This document shows, in pieces, positions 17,518-24,891 of a stretch of DNA of 64,000 bases (position 1 is its first letter; every line of letters begins with the position of its first letter). The position numbers and the translations under genes were made by a program. The notes beneath the pieces were generated by a model. The model saw nothing but the letters and a program-made list of their open reading frames with translations. It ran no database searches and was not told the origin of the DNA. Source of the DNA: JAXLWB01 sp046328715 (GTDB taxonomy: Bacteria; Chloroflexota; Anaerolineae; Caldilineales; Caldilineaceae). The stretch is from the NCBI GenBank assembly GCA_046328715.1, contig JAXLWB010000001.1:372001-436000 (forward strand). Direction: 5' to 3'.

Positions 17518-18375
17518 ATGGCACAGAGACCCCTTCTTGAAGTCAAACAGATCACGCGCAGCTTTGCCGGGGTTTTGGCAGTGGATACCGTGAGCTTTGC
17601 TGTCACGGAAGGTGAAACGCTGAGCGTGATTGGCCCGAACGGCGCGGGCAAGACGACGCTCTTTAACTTGATCACAGGGCTAGATCAGCCCACAGCAGGC
17701 GAAATCTGGTTGGAGGGCAGGAACCTGGTGGGCTTGCCAGCCGATCGTTTTGCCGCTCAGGGGATTGCCCGTACCTTTCAGCATGGACGTGTCTTTGGCA
17801 ACCTGAGCGTGCTCAATAATGTTTTGATTGGAGCTCACGCTCGCCGTCGCGCGGCCCACGCTCAGATGCCCTTAGTTGGCGTGTTCAAAGAGTTGTTTAG
17901 TGCTCTAATCCGACCCAAGGCGGCCCAAGCCGAAGAAGCCCAATTGCAGGCGGAGGCCAGGGAAGTGATTGCGCTCTTTGGCGAACGGCTCACGCCTCGT
18001 CTGCACGAGCCTGCCTTTAGCCTATCCTACGCCAATCGGCGGCGGGTGGAGATTGCTCGGGCACTGGCACTCAAGCCACGTCTCCTGTTGTTGGACGAGC
18101 CAACCGCAGGCATGAACCCGACGGAGACCGCTGAAGTGTTGGACTTTATCCGTCAGTTGAAGCTACAGGGACTGACAATTCTGCTGATCGAACACAAACT
18201 CTCGCTGGTGATGCAACTCTCTGATCGGGTAGTGGTGATGGACAACGGACAGAAGATCGCCGAGGGCACGCCGGAAGTGATTCGCCATGACCCACAGGTG
18301 ATCGAAGCCTATCTGGGGCACAAACGGCCCACGATCGCTCCACTCCCAGAACAGACAGTGCAGGTGCGTGTATGA
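17518..18375 (+). CDS. LivG-like ABC ATPase
   Basis: 285 residues from ATG 17518; a TTG at 17512 overlapping the permease stop is the alternative start. Shows Walker A GPNGAGKTTLFNLITG, signature LSYANRRRVEIARALA, Walker B LLLLDEPTAGMNPTET and the LivG-specific tail HDPQVIEAYLG. The signature has SYANRR in place of the usual SGGQQ, common in LivG. It forms a heterodimer with LivF encoded by the overlapping next gene. Confidence 0.93.
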   Translation: MAQRPLLEVKQITRSFAGVLAVDTVSFAVTEGETLSVIGPNGAGKTTLFNLITGLDQPTAGEIWLEGRNLVGLPADRFAAQGIARTFQHGRVFGNLSVLNNVLIGAHARRRAAHAQMPLVGVFKELFSALIRPKAAQAEEAQLQAEAREVIALFGERLTPRLHEPAFSLSYANRRRVEIARALALKPRLLLLDEPTAGMNPTETAEVLDFIRQLKLQGLTILLIEHKLSLVMQLSDRVVVMDNGQKIAEGTPEVIRHDPQVIEAYLGHKRPTIAPLPEQTVQVRV

Positions 18376-19157
18376 GCAGCCCGTCGGCCTTGCCGTTGTT
18401 ACAGTTACAAAGTATCGATACCTTCTATGGCTCGATGCAGGTGCACTTTGGCGTCAATCTACAGTTGCAGGTGGGGGAGATCGTTTGTTTGTTGGGTGGT
18501 AATGCCAGCGGCAAAAGCACCACGATGAAGGTGATCCTGGGGCTCGTCAAGCCGAGAAAAGGAACGGTTTTTTTTGCGGGCCAGGACATTACCGGTTTGT
18601 CTACCCCGAAGATCATTCGTCGTGGCATTGGGTCGGTTCCCGAAGCACGCCGCATCTTTGCCAATATGAGCGTGCGCGAAAACCTGTTGATGGGTGCCTA
18701 TAAACGGAACGACCGCCAGCAGATCGAGGAGGATTTTGAACGCACCCTGACCCTCTTTCCCCGCCTGAAGGAACGACTTCAGCAGCCAGGTGGCGTGTTG
18801 AGCGGCGGTGAACAGCAGATGCTCGCCATTGGTCGGGCATTGATGGGCCGACCGAGTTTGATCTGTATGGATGAGCCGACGATGGGTCTGTCCCCGCTGT
18901 TTGTGGATCGCGTATTGGAGCAAATTCAAACGATCAACGCTCAGGGGGTCACGATCTTTATGGTCGAGCAGAATGCCAATTTGGCTTTGCAGATCGCTCA
19001 TCGTGGCTATGTGATTCAGAATGGTCATATCGTGCTTGAAGGGCAGGCGCAGGAATTGCTCGATAGCCCACAAATTCAAGATGCCTACTTGGGTGAACGG
19101 GAGCAAATGAACGAGCAAATCGGAATCAAAAACGGCAATGGGGAAACTGGGGTGTGA
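18372..19157 (+). CDS. LivF-like ABC ATPase
   Basis: Second ATPase of the Liv-type importer, 261 residues, starting MSSPSALPLLQLQSIDTFYG. Walker A is GGNASGKSTTMKVILG, signature LSGGEQQMLAIGRALM, Walker B LICMDEPTMGLSPLFV, and FMVEQNANLALQIAHRGYVI is typical of LivF. The start overlaps livG by ATGA. It ends the operon. Confidence 0.93.
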   Translation: MSSPSALPLLQLQSIDTFYGSMQVHFGVNLQLQVGEIVCLLGGNASGKSTTMKVILGLVKPRKGTVFFAGQDITGLSTPKIIRRGIGSVPEARRIFANMSVRENLLMGAYKRNDRQQIEEDFERTLTLFPRLKERLQQPGGVLSGGEQQMLAIGRALMGRPSLICMDEPTMGLSPLFVDRVLEQIQTINAQGVTIFMVEQNANLALQIAHRGYVIQNGHIVLEGQAQELLDSPQIQDAYLGEREQMNEQIGIKNGNGETGV

Positions 19158-19285
19158 AAACAACAGAGCCCTACGCGTTAGCACGGGACAACCGCTCGCT
19201 TACGCTGAGCGGCTCTGAAACGTATCGCCATTTTTCATCGCTATCAAGTCGCCGTCAGGTTGTAAAACGTGATCCTAACGCCTCT

Positions 19286-19342
19286 GTCAGGGCCGGATCG
19301 GATGCTCCCTCGTTATCCAATCCGACCCTGACCGGGAGCATC
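19286..19342 (+). promoter_or_regulatory. Interlocked inverted repeats (pseudoknot or switch) upstream of tRNA-Cys
   Basis: GTCAGGGCCGGAT (19286-19298) is complementary to ATCCGACCCTGAC (19320-19332) with one internal mismatch. GATGCTCCC (19301-19309) is complementary to GGGAGCATC (19334-19342). The four arms alternate 1-2-1'-2', so the RNA could form an H-type pseudoknot or two exclusive hairpins. The surrounding 19158-19476 holds no other gene that I could support. Confidence 0.5.
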
Positions 19343-19476
19343 ACTACTGCTGGGGAGCTGGTTTGATGCTTCGGGATCCTTTTCTTCCTCGCTTATTTTG
19401 CTGCTTTGTGTTACCTCCTTTGAACCCGCCCAGGCGCTGACGCCATCCGTTATCCTGGGCACAATTTTGATTGATT

Positions 19477-19548
19477 GGCGGCGTAGCCAAGTGGGAAGGC
19501 CGGAGTCTGCAAAACTCTTATGCGCCGGTTCGAATCCGGCCGCCGCCT
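19477..19548 (+). tRNA. tRNA-Cys (anticodon GCA)
   Basis: A 72-nt cloverleaf: acceptor GGCGGCG/CGCCGCC, D arm GCC...GGC, anticodon stem GGAGT/ACTCT with loop CTGCAAA (anticodon GCA), T arm GCCGG-TTCGAAT-CCGGC, and discriminator base T73, the usual identity base for tRNA-Cys. CCA is not encoded. The gene stands 40 nt before the tauA-like gene, inside the sulfur island, where many leaders depend on Cys-tRNA. Confidence 0.95.
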
Positions 19549-19588
19549 TTGTGCAGTAAAAAATAAACAAAACTGGAGCAGATTTAGC

Positions 19589-20884
19589 ATGGTTAACCGA
19601 GTTGTTTTGAAACAGATTAGTGTCCTTCTCTTAATTCTTGCACTTTTGCTTGCGGGCTGTGGTTCATCCGAGCCAGCAGCGCCGACAGCAGCCCCAGCCG
19701 AACCAACGGCCACCGCTGAACCTACGGTCGCACCCACGACCGCGCCGACTGCGACCACAGCGAGCGAGGTGGTGACCGAGACGCAAAGCATTTCCGAAAC
19801 GGAGAGTGTGACAGGTACGGAACTTGTCACACCTACAGAGGTTATCACCACAACTGAAACTGTAACCACAACAGGGGTTGTGACCACGACGGAAACTGTA
19901 AGTGCCAGTGCAACGACAAGCAATGCTGCCTACCCAGCCATCACCATCAGCAACAAGCCAGAGGTAGTGCGCATCGGCTATCAGGCCATTCCAAATGCCG
20001 AATTGATCGCCAAACAGTTGCAATGGCATGAACAGGCACTTGGTACCCAGATCGAATGGCGTCAATTCGAAAGCGGTCGCGATGTGAATACAGCCATTGC
20101 CAGCGGTAGCATTGATATCGGTCTGGTTGGCAGTAGCCCAGCTTCAGCCGGTTTGTCGCGTGGATTGCCCTATGATGTAATCGCCCTTTACGATGTAATT
20201 GGTGACAGTGAAGCCTTGGCAGTACGTGACACAATCAAGTCATTTGCTGATCTCAAAGGTAAGAAGATTGCCGCACCCTTCGGTTCGACCACTCACTATT
20301 CACTGCTGCAAGTACTCAAATTGAACAACATCTCGCCGGATGAAGTGACACTGCTTGACTTTAACCCGTCCGATCTCTTGGCTGCTTGGACCCGTGGTGA
20401 TATTGACGCCGCTTATGTCTGGCAACCGACATTACAAAAGCTCTACGACGATGGCGGAACCAAGCTGATCGGCAGCGATGAAGTGGCTGCACAGGGCTTC
20501 CCAACCTTTGACGTGGCAGTGGCAACGCGTGACTTTTCCAGTAAATACCCGGAAGTTGTGGCTGTCTATCTGCAAAACCTCTCTAAAGGTGTTGACCTCT
20601 ATCGTTCGGATCCAACCCAAGCGGCTGAGCTGATTGCCAAAGAGTTGAGTATCACGCCAGAAGAAGCAACTGCGCAAGCCAAGGGGTTGATCTGGCTGAC
20701 CGCAGCCGAACAGCTTGCCCCCGAGTACTTTGGCACCAAGGATGCACCCGGTGCGCTAGGACAGGCTTTCAAGACCACTGCCGATTTCCTGGTGACACAA
20801 AAGGTGATTGACAGTGCACCGGAACTGCCAGTCTTTCAGCAAGGCGCAAATCCAGCTTTCTTGCAGGCAGCGGTTGGCAAATAA
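19589..20884 (+). CDS. tauA: Taurine/sulfonate-binding lipoprotein (TauA-like)
   Basis: Binds taurine or related sulfonates for TauBC. 431 residues from ATG 19589 (CTGGAG upstream). The signal peptide ends in lipobox LAGC. Residues about 27-105 form a Thr/Ala/Pro/Glu-rich low-complexity linker (TTTETVTTTGVVTTTETV), then the TauA fold begins PEVVRIGYQAIPNAELIAKQ, with TAIASGSIDIGLVGSSPASA and WTRGDIDAAYVWQP. The linker is long for the family and probably spans the cell envelope. tRNA-Cys lies 40 nt upstream. Confidence 0.9.
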   Translation: MVNRVVLKQISVLLLILALLLAGCGSSEPAAPTAAPAEPTATAEPTVAPTTAPTATTASEVVTETQSISETESVTGTELVTPTEVITTTETVTTTGVVTTTETVSASATTSNAAYPAITISNKPEVVRIGYQAIPNAELIAKQLQWHEQALGTQIEWRQFESGRDVNTAIASGSIDIGLVGSSPASAGLSRGLPYDVIALYDVIGDSEALAVRDTIKSFADLKGKKIAAPFGSTTHYSLLQVLKLNNISPDEVTLLDFNPSDLLAAWTRGDIDAAYVWQPTLQKLYDDGGTKLIGSDEVAAQGFPTFDVAVATRDFSSKYPEVVAVYLQNLSKGVDLYRSDPTQAAELIAKELSITPEEATAQAKGLIWLTAAEQLAPEYFGTKDAPGALGQAFKTTADFLVTQKVIDSAPELPVFQQGANPAFLQAAVGK

Positions 20885-20886
20885 AC

Positions 20887-21065
20887 GTACCAGGAGTTAC
20901 GCAAGATGTTATTTCGACGTCGTTCGGCGAGGCTCTCAACCGAGGGCTTTTTCGAGGAGAAATCTCGCATTTTCTCTCGTCTTGCGTAAATCCTACGTAC
21001 ATACTTCCTATATCAAAACTTACACAAGATAGAGAAAAAACAAGCTTTCTCTGTCTTGTGTAAGT
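20887..21065 (+). repeat. Two hairpins between tauA and tauB
   Basis: An outer imperfect inverted repeat (TTACGCAAGA 20897-20906 with TCTTGCGTAA 20980-20989, flanked by GTAC) contains an ATTTCGACG...GAGGAGAAATCTCG repeat also seen near 30900. A second stem, 21018-21037 with 21046-21065, pairs 19 of 20 bases around an 8-nt loop and ends 18 nt before tauB. No T-run follows; an intercistronic stabiliser or repeat insertion is likely. Confidence 0.65.
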
Positions 21066-21083
21066 CGAATCCAGATAAAACTC

Positions 21084-21845
21084 ATGTCTCTTTTGAAGCT
21101 GCAACGAATGCAGTTGACTTACCCAAGCCGTACAGGTCTGGTTCATGCACTCTCAGATGTTTCACTTACTGTGAATGCTGGAGAGTTTGTCTGTGTGGTG
21201 GGGCCATCCGGCTGTGGCAAAACGACGTTGCTCAAGATCATTGCTGGTTTGCTCTTTCCCACGCATGGTGAAGCCCAGGTCGATGGCAGAGCGATTCGTG
21301 GTCCAGCGGCAGATCGGGGGATCGTGTTTCAACAGCCAGCACTCTATCCCTGGCTGAGTGTGGCTGACAATGTGGCTTTTGGTTTAAAGATGCGCAAACT
21401 TGACCGCATCCAGTCCAGCCAGCGCGTCGATGCGTTATTGCGCTTGGTGGGCCTGGCTGAATTTAGTCAGCGTGCGCCCTATGAGCTTTCGGGTGGGATG
21501 CAACAGCGTGCGGCCATTGCGCGTGTACTGATCAACGAACCGCGCATCATGTTGATGGATGAGCCATTTGGCGCATTGGATGCGTTAACGCGTGAGCATA
21601 TGCAGGAAGAACTGCTCAAGATCTGGCGCACGACACAGACCACAATTCTCCTCATCACACACAGTGTCGAAGAGGCAGTCTATTTGGGGACCCGAATTCT
21701 CGTCATGTCGCCCCGCCCAGGTCGGGTCGTGGCCGATCTTCAGGTGCCCTTTTCGCGTGAGGCTGGCGATAGTCGTGCCATCAAATCTCGCCCCGATTTT
21801 GTGGCCATGCGCGAATCAGTCCTGAATTACATTTGGAAAGAATAA
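21084..21845 (+). CDS. tauB: Taurine ABC transporter ATPase (TauB-like)
   Basis: 253 residues starting MSLLKLQRMQLTYPSRTGLV. Walker A GPSGCGKTTLLKIIAG, Q-loop VFQQPALYPWLSVADNVAFG, signature LSGGMQQRAAIARVLI, Walker B IMLMDEPFGALDALTR and H-loop LLITHSVEEAVYLG place it in the TauB/SsuB/NrtD group. It serves the TauA upstream and the permease at 23126, with an SsuD paralogue between them. Confidence 0.92.
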   Translation: MSLLKLQRMQLTYPSRTGLVHALSDVSLTVNAGEFVCVVGPSGCGKTTLLKIIAGLLFPTHGEAQVDGRAIRGPAADRGIVFQQPALYPWLSVADNVAFGLKMRKLDRIQSSQRVDALLRLVGLAEFSQRAPYELSGGMQQRAAIARVLINEPRIMLMDEPFGALDALTREHMQEELLKIWRTTQTTILLITHSVEEAVYLGTRILVMSPRPGRVVADLQVPFSREAGDSRAIKSRPDFVAMRESVLNYIWKE

Positions 21846-21927
21846 TCATGAGGAAGAGCGGAAAAGTCACTTTGCCACTTTGCCACTTTGCTACTCTTAT
21901 TTCTTTGCCTAAGGAGTTCAATAGCAA

Positions 21928-23126
21928 ATGAATATTTTTTGGTTTATCCCAACTCACGGCGATGGCCATTATTTGGGAACGAGTACTGGTGGCCGCCCTT
22001 TGACGGCGGCCTATATGCGTCAGATCGCCCAAGCCGTGGATGAGCTTGGGTATGGTGGTGCATTGCTGCCAACCGGTCGCGGCTGCGAGGATTCCTGGTT
22101 GGTGGCGGCCTCGCTTCTGCCTGTGACACAGCGCATGAAGTTTTTGATTGCGCTGCGTCCGGGTTTGATCGCACCGGCACTGGCGGCACAGATGTCGGCC
22201 ACCTTTGATCGCCTGTCGAATGGTCGGCTGTTGATCAATATCGTCACGGGCGGCGATCCTGTGGAATTGGCTGGGGAAGGTGTTCATTATGACCATGATA
22301 CCCGCTATGCTGTGACCCACGAGTTTTTGACCGTTTGGCGCCAGTTGACCAGCGGTCAAGATGTATCGTTTAAGGGTAACTTTTTTCATCTGGAAGGCGG
22401 AAAACTAATCGCACCAACCTCGCAACAACCCCATCCGCCGCTTTATTTCGGCGGATCGTCACCAGCGGGCCACGATGTTGCGGCTCGTCATGCCAATGTT
22501 TATCTTATCTGGGGCGAACCGCTGGTGCAGGTTGCTGAGAAAATTGCCGATGTACGACGACGGGCGGCTGCTCAGGGCAGACAACTGCGCTACGGTCTGC
22601 GGCTCCATATCATTGTACGTCGCACCGAAAGTGAGGCTTGGAAAGCAGCAGAAGAGTTGATTCAGTATGTCGATCAGGCAACGATTGAAAAGGCTCAGGC
22701 GGTCTTGAGTCGCTATGACTCGCATGGACAACAGCGAATGCGCTCGTTGCACTTTGGTAACAGTGAATCACTTGAGATCGCACCCAACTTGTGGACAGGG
22801 GTTGGCCTGTGCGTGGTGGGGCGGGGACTGCATTGGTCGGTGATCCGGAAACTGTGGCCCAGCGACTGAAGGAATATGCCGCTTTGGGGATCGATACCTT
22901 CATCCTTTCAGGTTATCCACACCTGGAAGAAGCCTACCGCGTGGCGGAATTGCTCTTTCCGCTGTTACCTTTGGAAAATTCAACCCAGATCAATGCTGCC
23001 CAAACGCAGCACTTTGTTGGCGAAGTCGTTGCCAATGACCTGCGCCCAACAGCCCTACCGACGTCGCTATTCACTGAGCAACCGGCCAACGTAGCAGCCC
23101 AATGGACGAACAACGGGAGAGCTTAA
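21928..23126 (+). pseudogene. SsuD-like FMNH2-dependent monooxygenase, broken by one frameshift
   Basis: Paralogue of the SsuD at 10137 (MNIFWFIPTHGDGHYLGTST; GALLPTGRGCEDSWLVAASL; NGRLLINIVTGGDPVELAGE). The frame is intact to about 22809 (NLWTGVGL), then switches: the expected VRGGAGTALVGDPETVA is encoded in the +1 frame to 23126. Comparison with 10137 shows that the sequence reads CCTGTGCG where CCTGGTGCG is expected, so one G is missing. Without it the protein would have about 399 residues. Because the rest is well conserved and the gene sits between tauB and tauC, a sequencing error is as likely as true inactivation. Confidence 0.85.
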
Positions 23127-23947
23127 TGCTAACAGAGCGATCCATGACGGGCTTCAGCACACCAGCCAAACCGAGTTGGCGGCTTCGGCCAGAGACTTGG
23201 ATCACAATCATAACCGTCGCCACACTTTTGCTCGTCTGGTACGTGGTCACTGCCAGCGGTTGGGTGCCAGACTACTTTGTCCCCAGACCAGCTCAAACTT
23301 GGCGGACCTTTTTGCGCATTTTGAGCGAAGGCTATCGAGGGCACTCACTTTGGGAGCATCTCTTTGCCAGCTTGTCGCGCGTGCTGTTGGCCTTTGTCGC
23401 CAGTGGTCTGATCGGTGTGCCACTGGGATTAGCCATGGGAAGTGATCGGCGCATCGCTGCCATTTTTGATCTGCCAATCGAGTTCTACCGTCCGTTGCCA
23501 CCCCTAGCCTATTACACATTGTTGGTGATCTGGCTGGGGATCGACAATGCCTCAAAGGTGGCGCTGCTCTTCCTGGCTGCGTTGCCGCCGGTGGTGATCG
23601 CCACTGCGACAGGGGTTCGCTCTGTCCGTGCAGAATATCTGCACGGTGCCCAATCGTTGGGCGCAAGTCGTTGGCAACTCTTTCGTCATGTGATCTTTCC
23701 TGCCTGTTTGCCAGAGATTTTCACCGGCTTGCGGGTTTCGATTGGTTTTACCTACACAACGTTGGTGGCGGCTGAGATGGTGGCAGGTGTCAATGGGGTC
23801 GGCTGGATGGTGCTGGATGCTAGCAAATTCCTGCAAAGCGATGTGATCTTTGTCGGCATCATTTTGATGGGTATCACCGGAGCGCTGCTGGATGCACTTG
23901 TACGTTGGCTTGACCGCTGGATCGTGCCCTGGCGCGGCAAAGGCTAA
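23126..23947 (+). CDS. tauC: Taurine/sulfonate ABC permease (TauC-like)
   Basis: 273 residues from ATG 23126, which overlaps the monooxygenase stop as TAATG; GGGAGAG lies upstream. Hydrophobic segments begin WITIITVATLLLVWYVVTAS; the EAA-type loop is LHGAQSLGASRWQLFRHVIFPACLPEIFTGL. GVNGVGWMVLDASKFLQSDVIFVGIILMG is typical of TauC/SsuC. It completes the tauAB-ssuD-tauC set. The regulon promoter P2 follows 4 bp after its stop. Confidence 0.92.
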   Translation: MLTERSMTGFSTPAKPSWRLRPETWITIITVATLLLVWYVVTASGWVPDYFVPRPAQTWRTFLRILSEGYRGHSLWEHLFASLSRVLLAFVASGLIGVPLGLAMGSDRRIAAIFDLPIEFYRPLPPLAYYTLLVIWLGIDNASKVALLFLAALPPVVIATATGVRSVRAEYLHGAQSLGASRWQLFRHVIFPACLPEIFTGLRVSIGFTYTTLVAAEMVAGVNGVGWMVLDASKFLQSDVIFVGIILMGITGALLDALVRWLDRWIVPWRGKG

Positions 23948-23951
23948 CCTT

Positions 23952-24006
23952 GTTACCAGATTGTTACCGAGACAAGACTACCTGTGTTACTTCGATGAGG
24001 TAGGCT
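23952..24006 (+). promoter_or_regulatory. GTTACC-type regulon promoter P2
   Basis: GTTACC (23952), GTTACC (23963), AAGACT (23974), GTTACT (23986), spacings 11, 11 and 12, then 9 bp and TAGGCT (24001-24006). The leader ATG lies only about 5 nt after the expected transcription start. Confidence 0.85.
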
Positions 24007-24017
24007 ATCCTACGAAT

Positions 24018-24107
24018 ATGAAATCTTCTCTGTGTTTACACGAAACTACCTGTTGTTGTCATTGCCCGACTGCACCCTGTACCGAGTGTAGAGAGCGGAG
24101 GCAGTGA
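24018..24107 (+). CDS. Cysteine-rich leader peptide, class A (29 aa, 7 Cys)
   Basis: ATG 24018 opens MKSSLCLHETTCCCHCPTAP and ends CTECRERRQ. The core CCCHC and the RRQ end recur in the leaders at 40780 and 43305. The predicted transcript starts about 5 nt upstream, so translation may be nearly leaderless. The codons for RRQ contain CGGAGGCAG, which can pair with CTGCTTCCG at 24173-24181. A terminator follows at 24248. I infer a cysteine-responsive attenuator controlling osmC and the genes behind it. Confidence 0.78.
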   Translation: MKSSLCLHETTCCCHCPTAPCTECRERRQ

Positions 24108-24198
24108 GGATTATCTTTGCTTCGCTAACAAGCGAGGTTGCCCAGAGAGCAAAAAGGTAATTCGGACAAGATCTGCTTCCGCCCACCCGATGTGTAAA

Positions 24199-24283
24199 TA
24201 CGGTGAAAGCAGAGTTTTAAAATAGCTTTACAAGGAAGTTTGCGCAAGAGCGTCACCGTACAAACCAGGTGACGCTCTTTTTT
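24199..24283 (+). terminator. Attenuator: antiterminator arm and intrinsic terminator (class A, copy 1)
   Basis: GAGCGTCACC (24248-24257) pairs with GGTGACGCTC (24268-24277), 10 bp, followed by six T. Upstream, TACGGTGA (24199-24206) is fully complementary to TCACCGTA (24253-24260), which includes half of the terminator stem, so the two helices exclude each other. osmC starts 31 nt after the T-run. Confidence 0.88.
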
Positions 24284-24313
24284 ATTTACATGATTGATTC
24301 AAAAGGCCATCGA

Positions 24314-24838
24314 ATGAGCAATTTAAATGAGTATCTTCGTCAAAAGCGCGAAGCATTGCTGGCACGCCGTGCCAAAGTTGCGGCCGGCGCGCATGAACCT
24401 CATGTGATCAAAGCCAGTGCCAAAGCCGAGGGACGCAGCGGTATTCGTCACATCCGCATTCGCGAACATCATGTGATCAGCGACAGTCCCCCTGATTTTG
24501 CTGGCTACAACTTGGGTGCCAGTTCACCAGAACTGCAACTAGGCGTGTTAGGAAGCTGTTTGACCCATGTGTTCTTGATCCAGGCTGCTGATAAACAAAT
24601 TCCACTGGAAGAACTCGAAGTGGAGGTAACTGGTCAACTTGACCCGCGTGCGGGCACGCCAGGCAATGAACATATCCCAGTCTATCCACACAATATCAGC
24701 TACACCGTTCACATCAAATCGCCAGCATCGGCAGAGGCGTTGGCAGACCTGCACCGTACGGTTGAACGCGTTTGTCCGATCTTCAATCTATTGGTTCAGC
24801 CGCAGACCATTCAGGGTACGTTAGTTCATGCGACCTAA
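24314..24838 (+). CDS. OsmC/Ohr-family protein
   Basis: 174 residues from ATG 24314: MSNLNEYLRQKREALLARRA. OsmC-family proteins are thiol-dependent peroxidases or handle sulfur-containing electrophiles in the cytoplasm. The two cysteines expected in the family are present: Cys82 in GVLGSCLTHVFL and Cys154 in ERVCPIF. The context ISDSPPDFAGYNLGASSPEL resembles the YhfA/OsmC subgroup. It is the first gene behind the Cys leader at 24018 and its terminator, and precedes a peptide transporter. A role in detoxifying products of organosulfur oxidation is plausible but inferred. Confidence 0.85.
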   Translation: MSNLNEYLRQKREALLARRAKVAAGAHEPHVIKASAKAEGRSGIRHIRIREHHVISDSPPDFAGYNLGASSPELQLGVLGSCLTHVFLIQAADKQIPLEELEVEVTGQLDPRAGTPGNEHIPVYPHNISYTVHIKSPASAEALADLHRTVERVCPIFNLLVQPQTIQGTLVHAT

Positions 24839-24891
24839 AGTGTGGAATAGAAATATTTTACACACTATTCACTATCTGGAGAGCAGGGTTT

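Noticed and set aside
19421..19430. TGTTACCTCC upstream of tRNA-Cys
   Set aside because: Only one box is present; no array.
24107..24313. T-box riboswitch for tRNA-Cys
   Set aside because: No AGGGTGG-type T-box sequence or specifier-loop architecture was seen; the conserved Cys ORF and covarying helices explain the terminator better.
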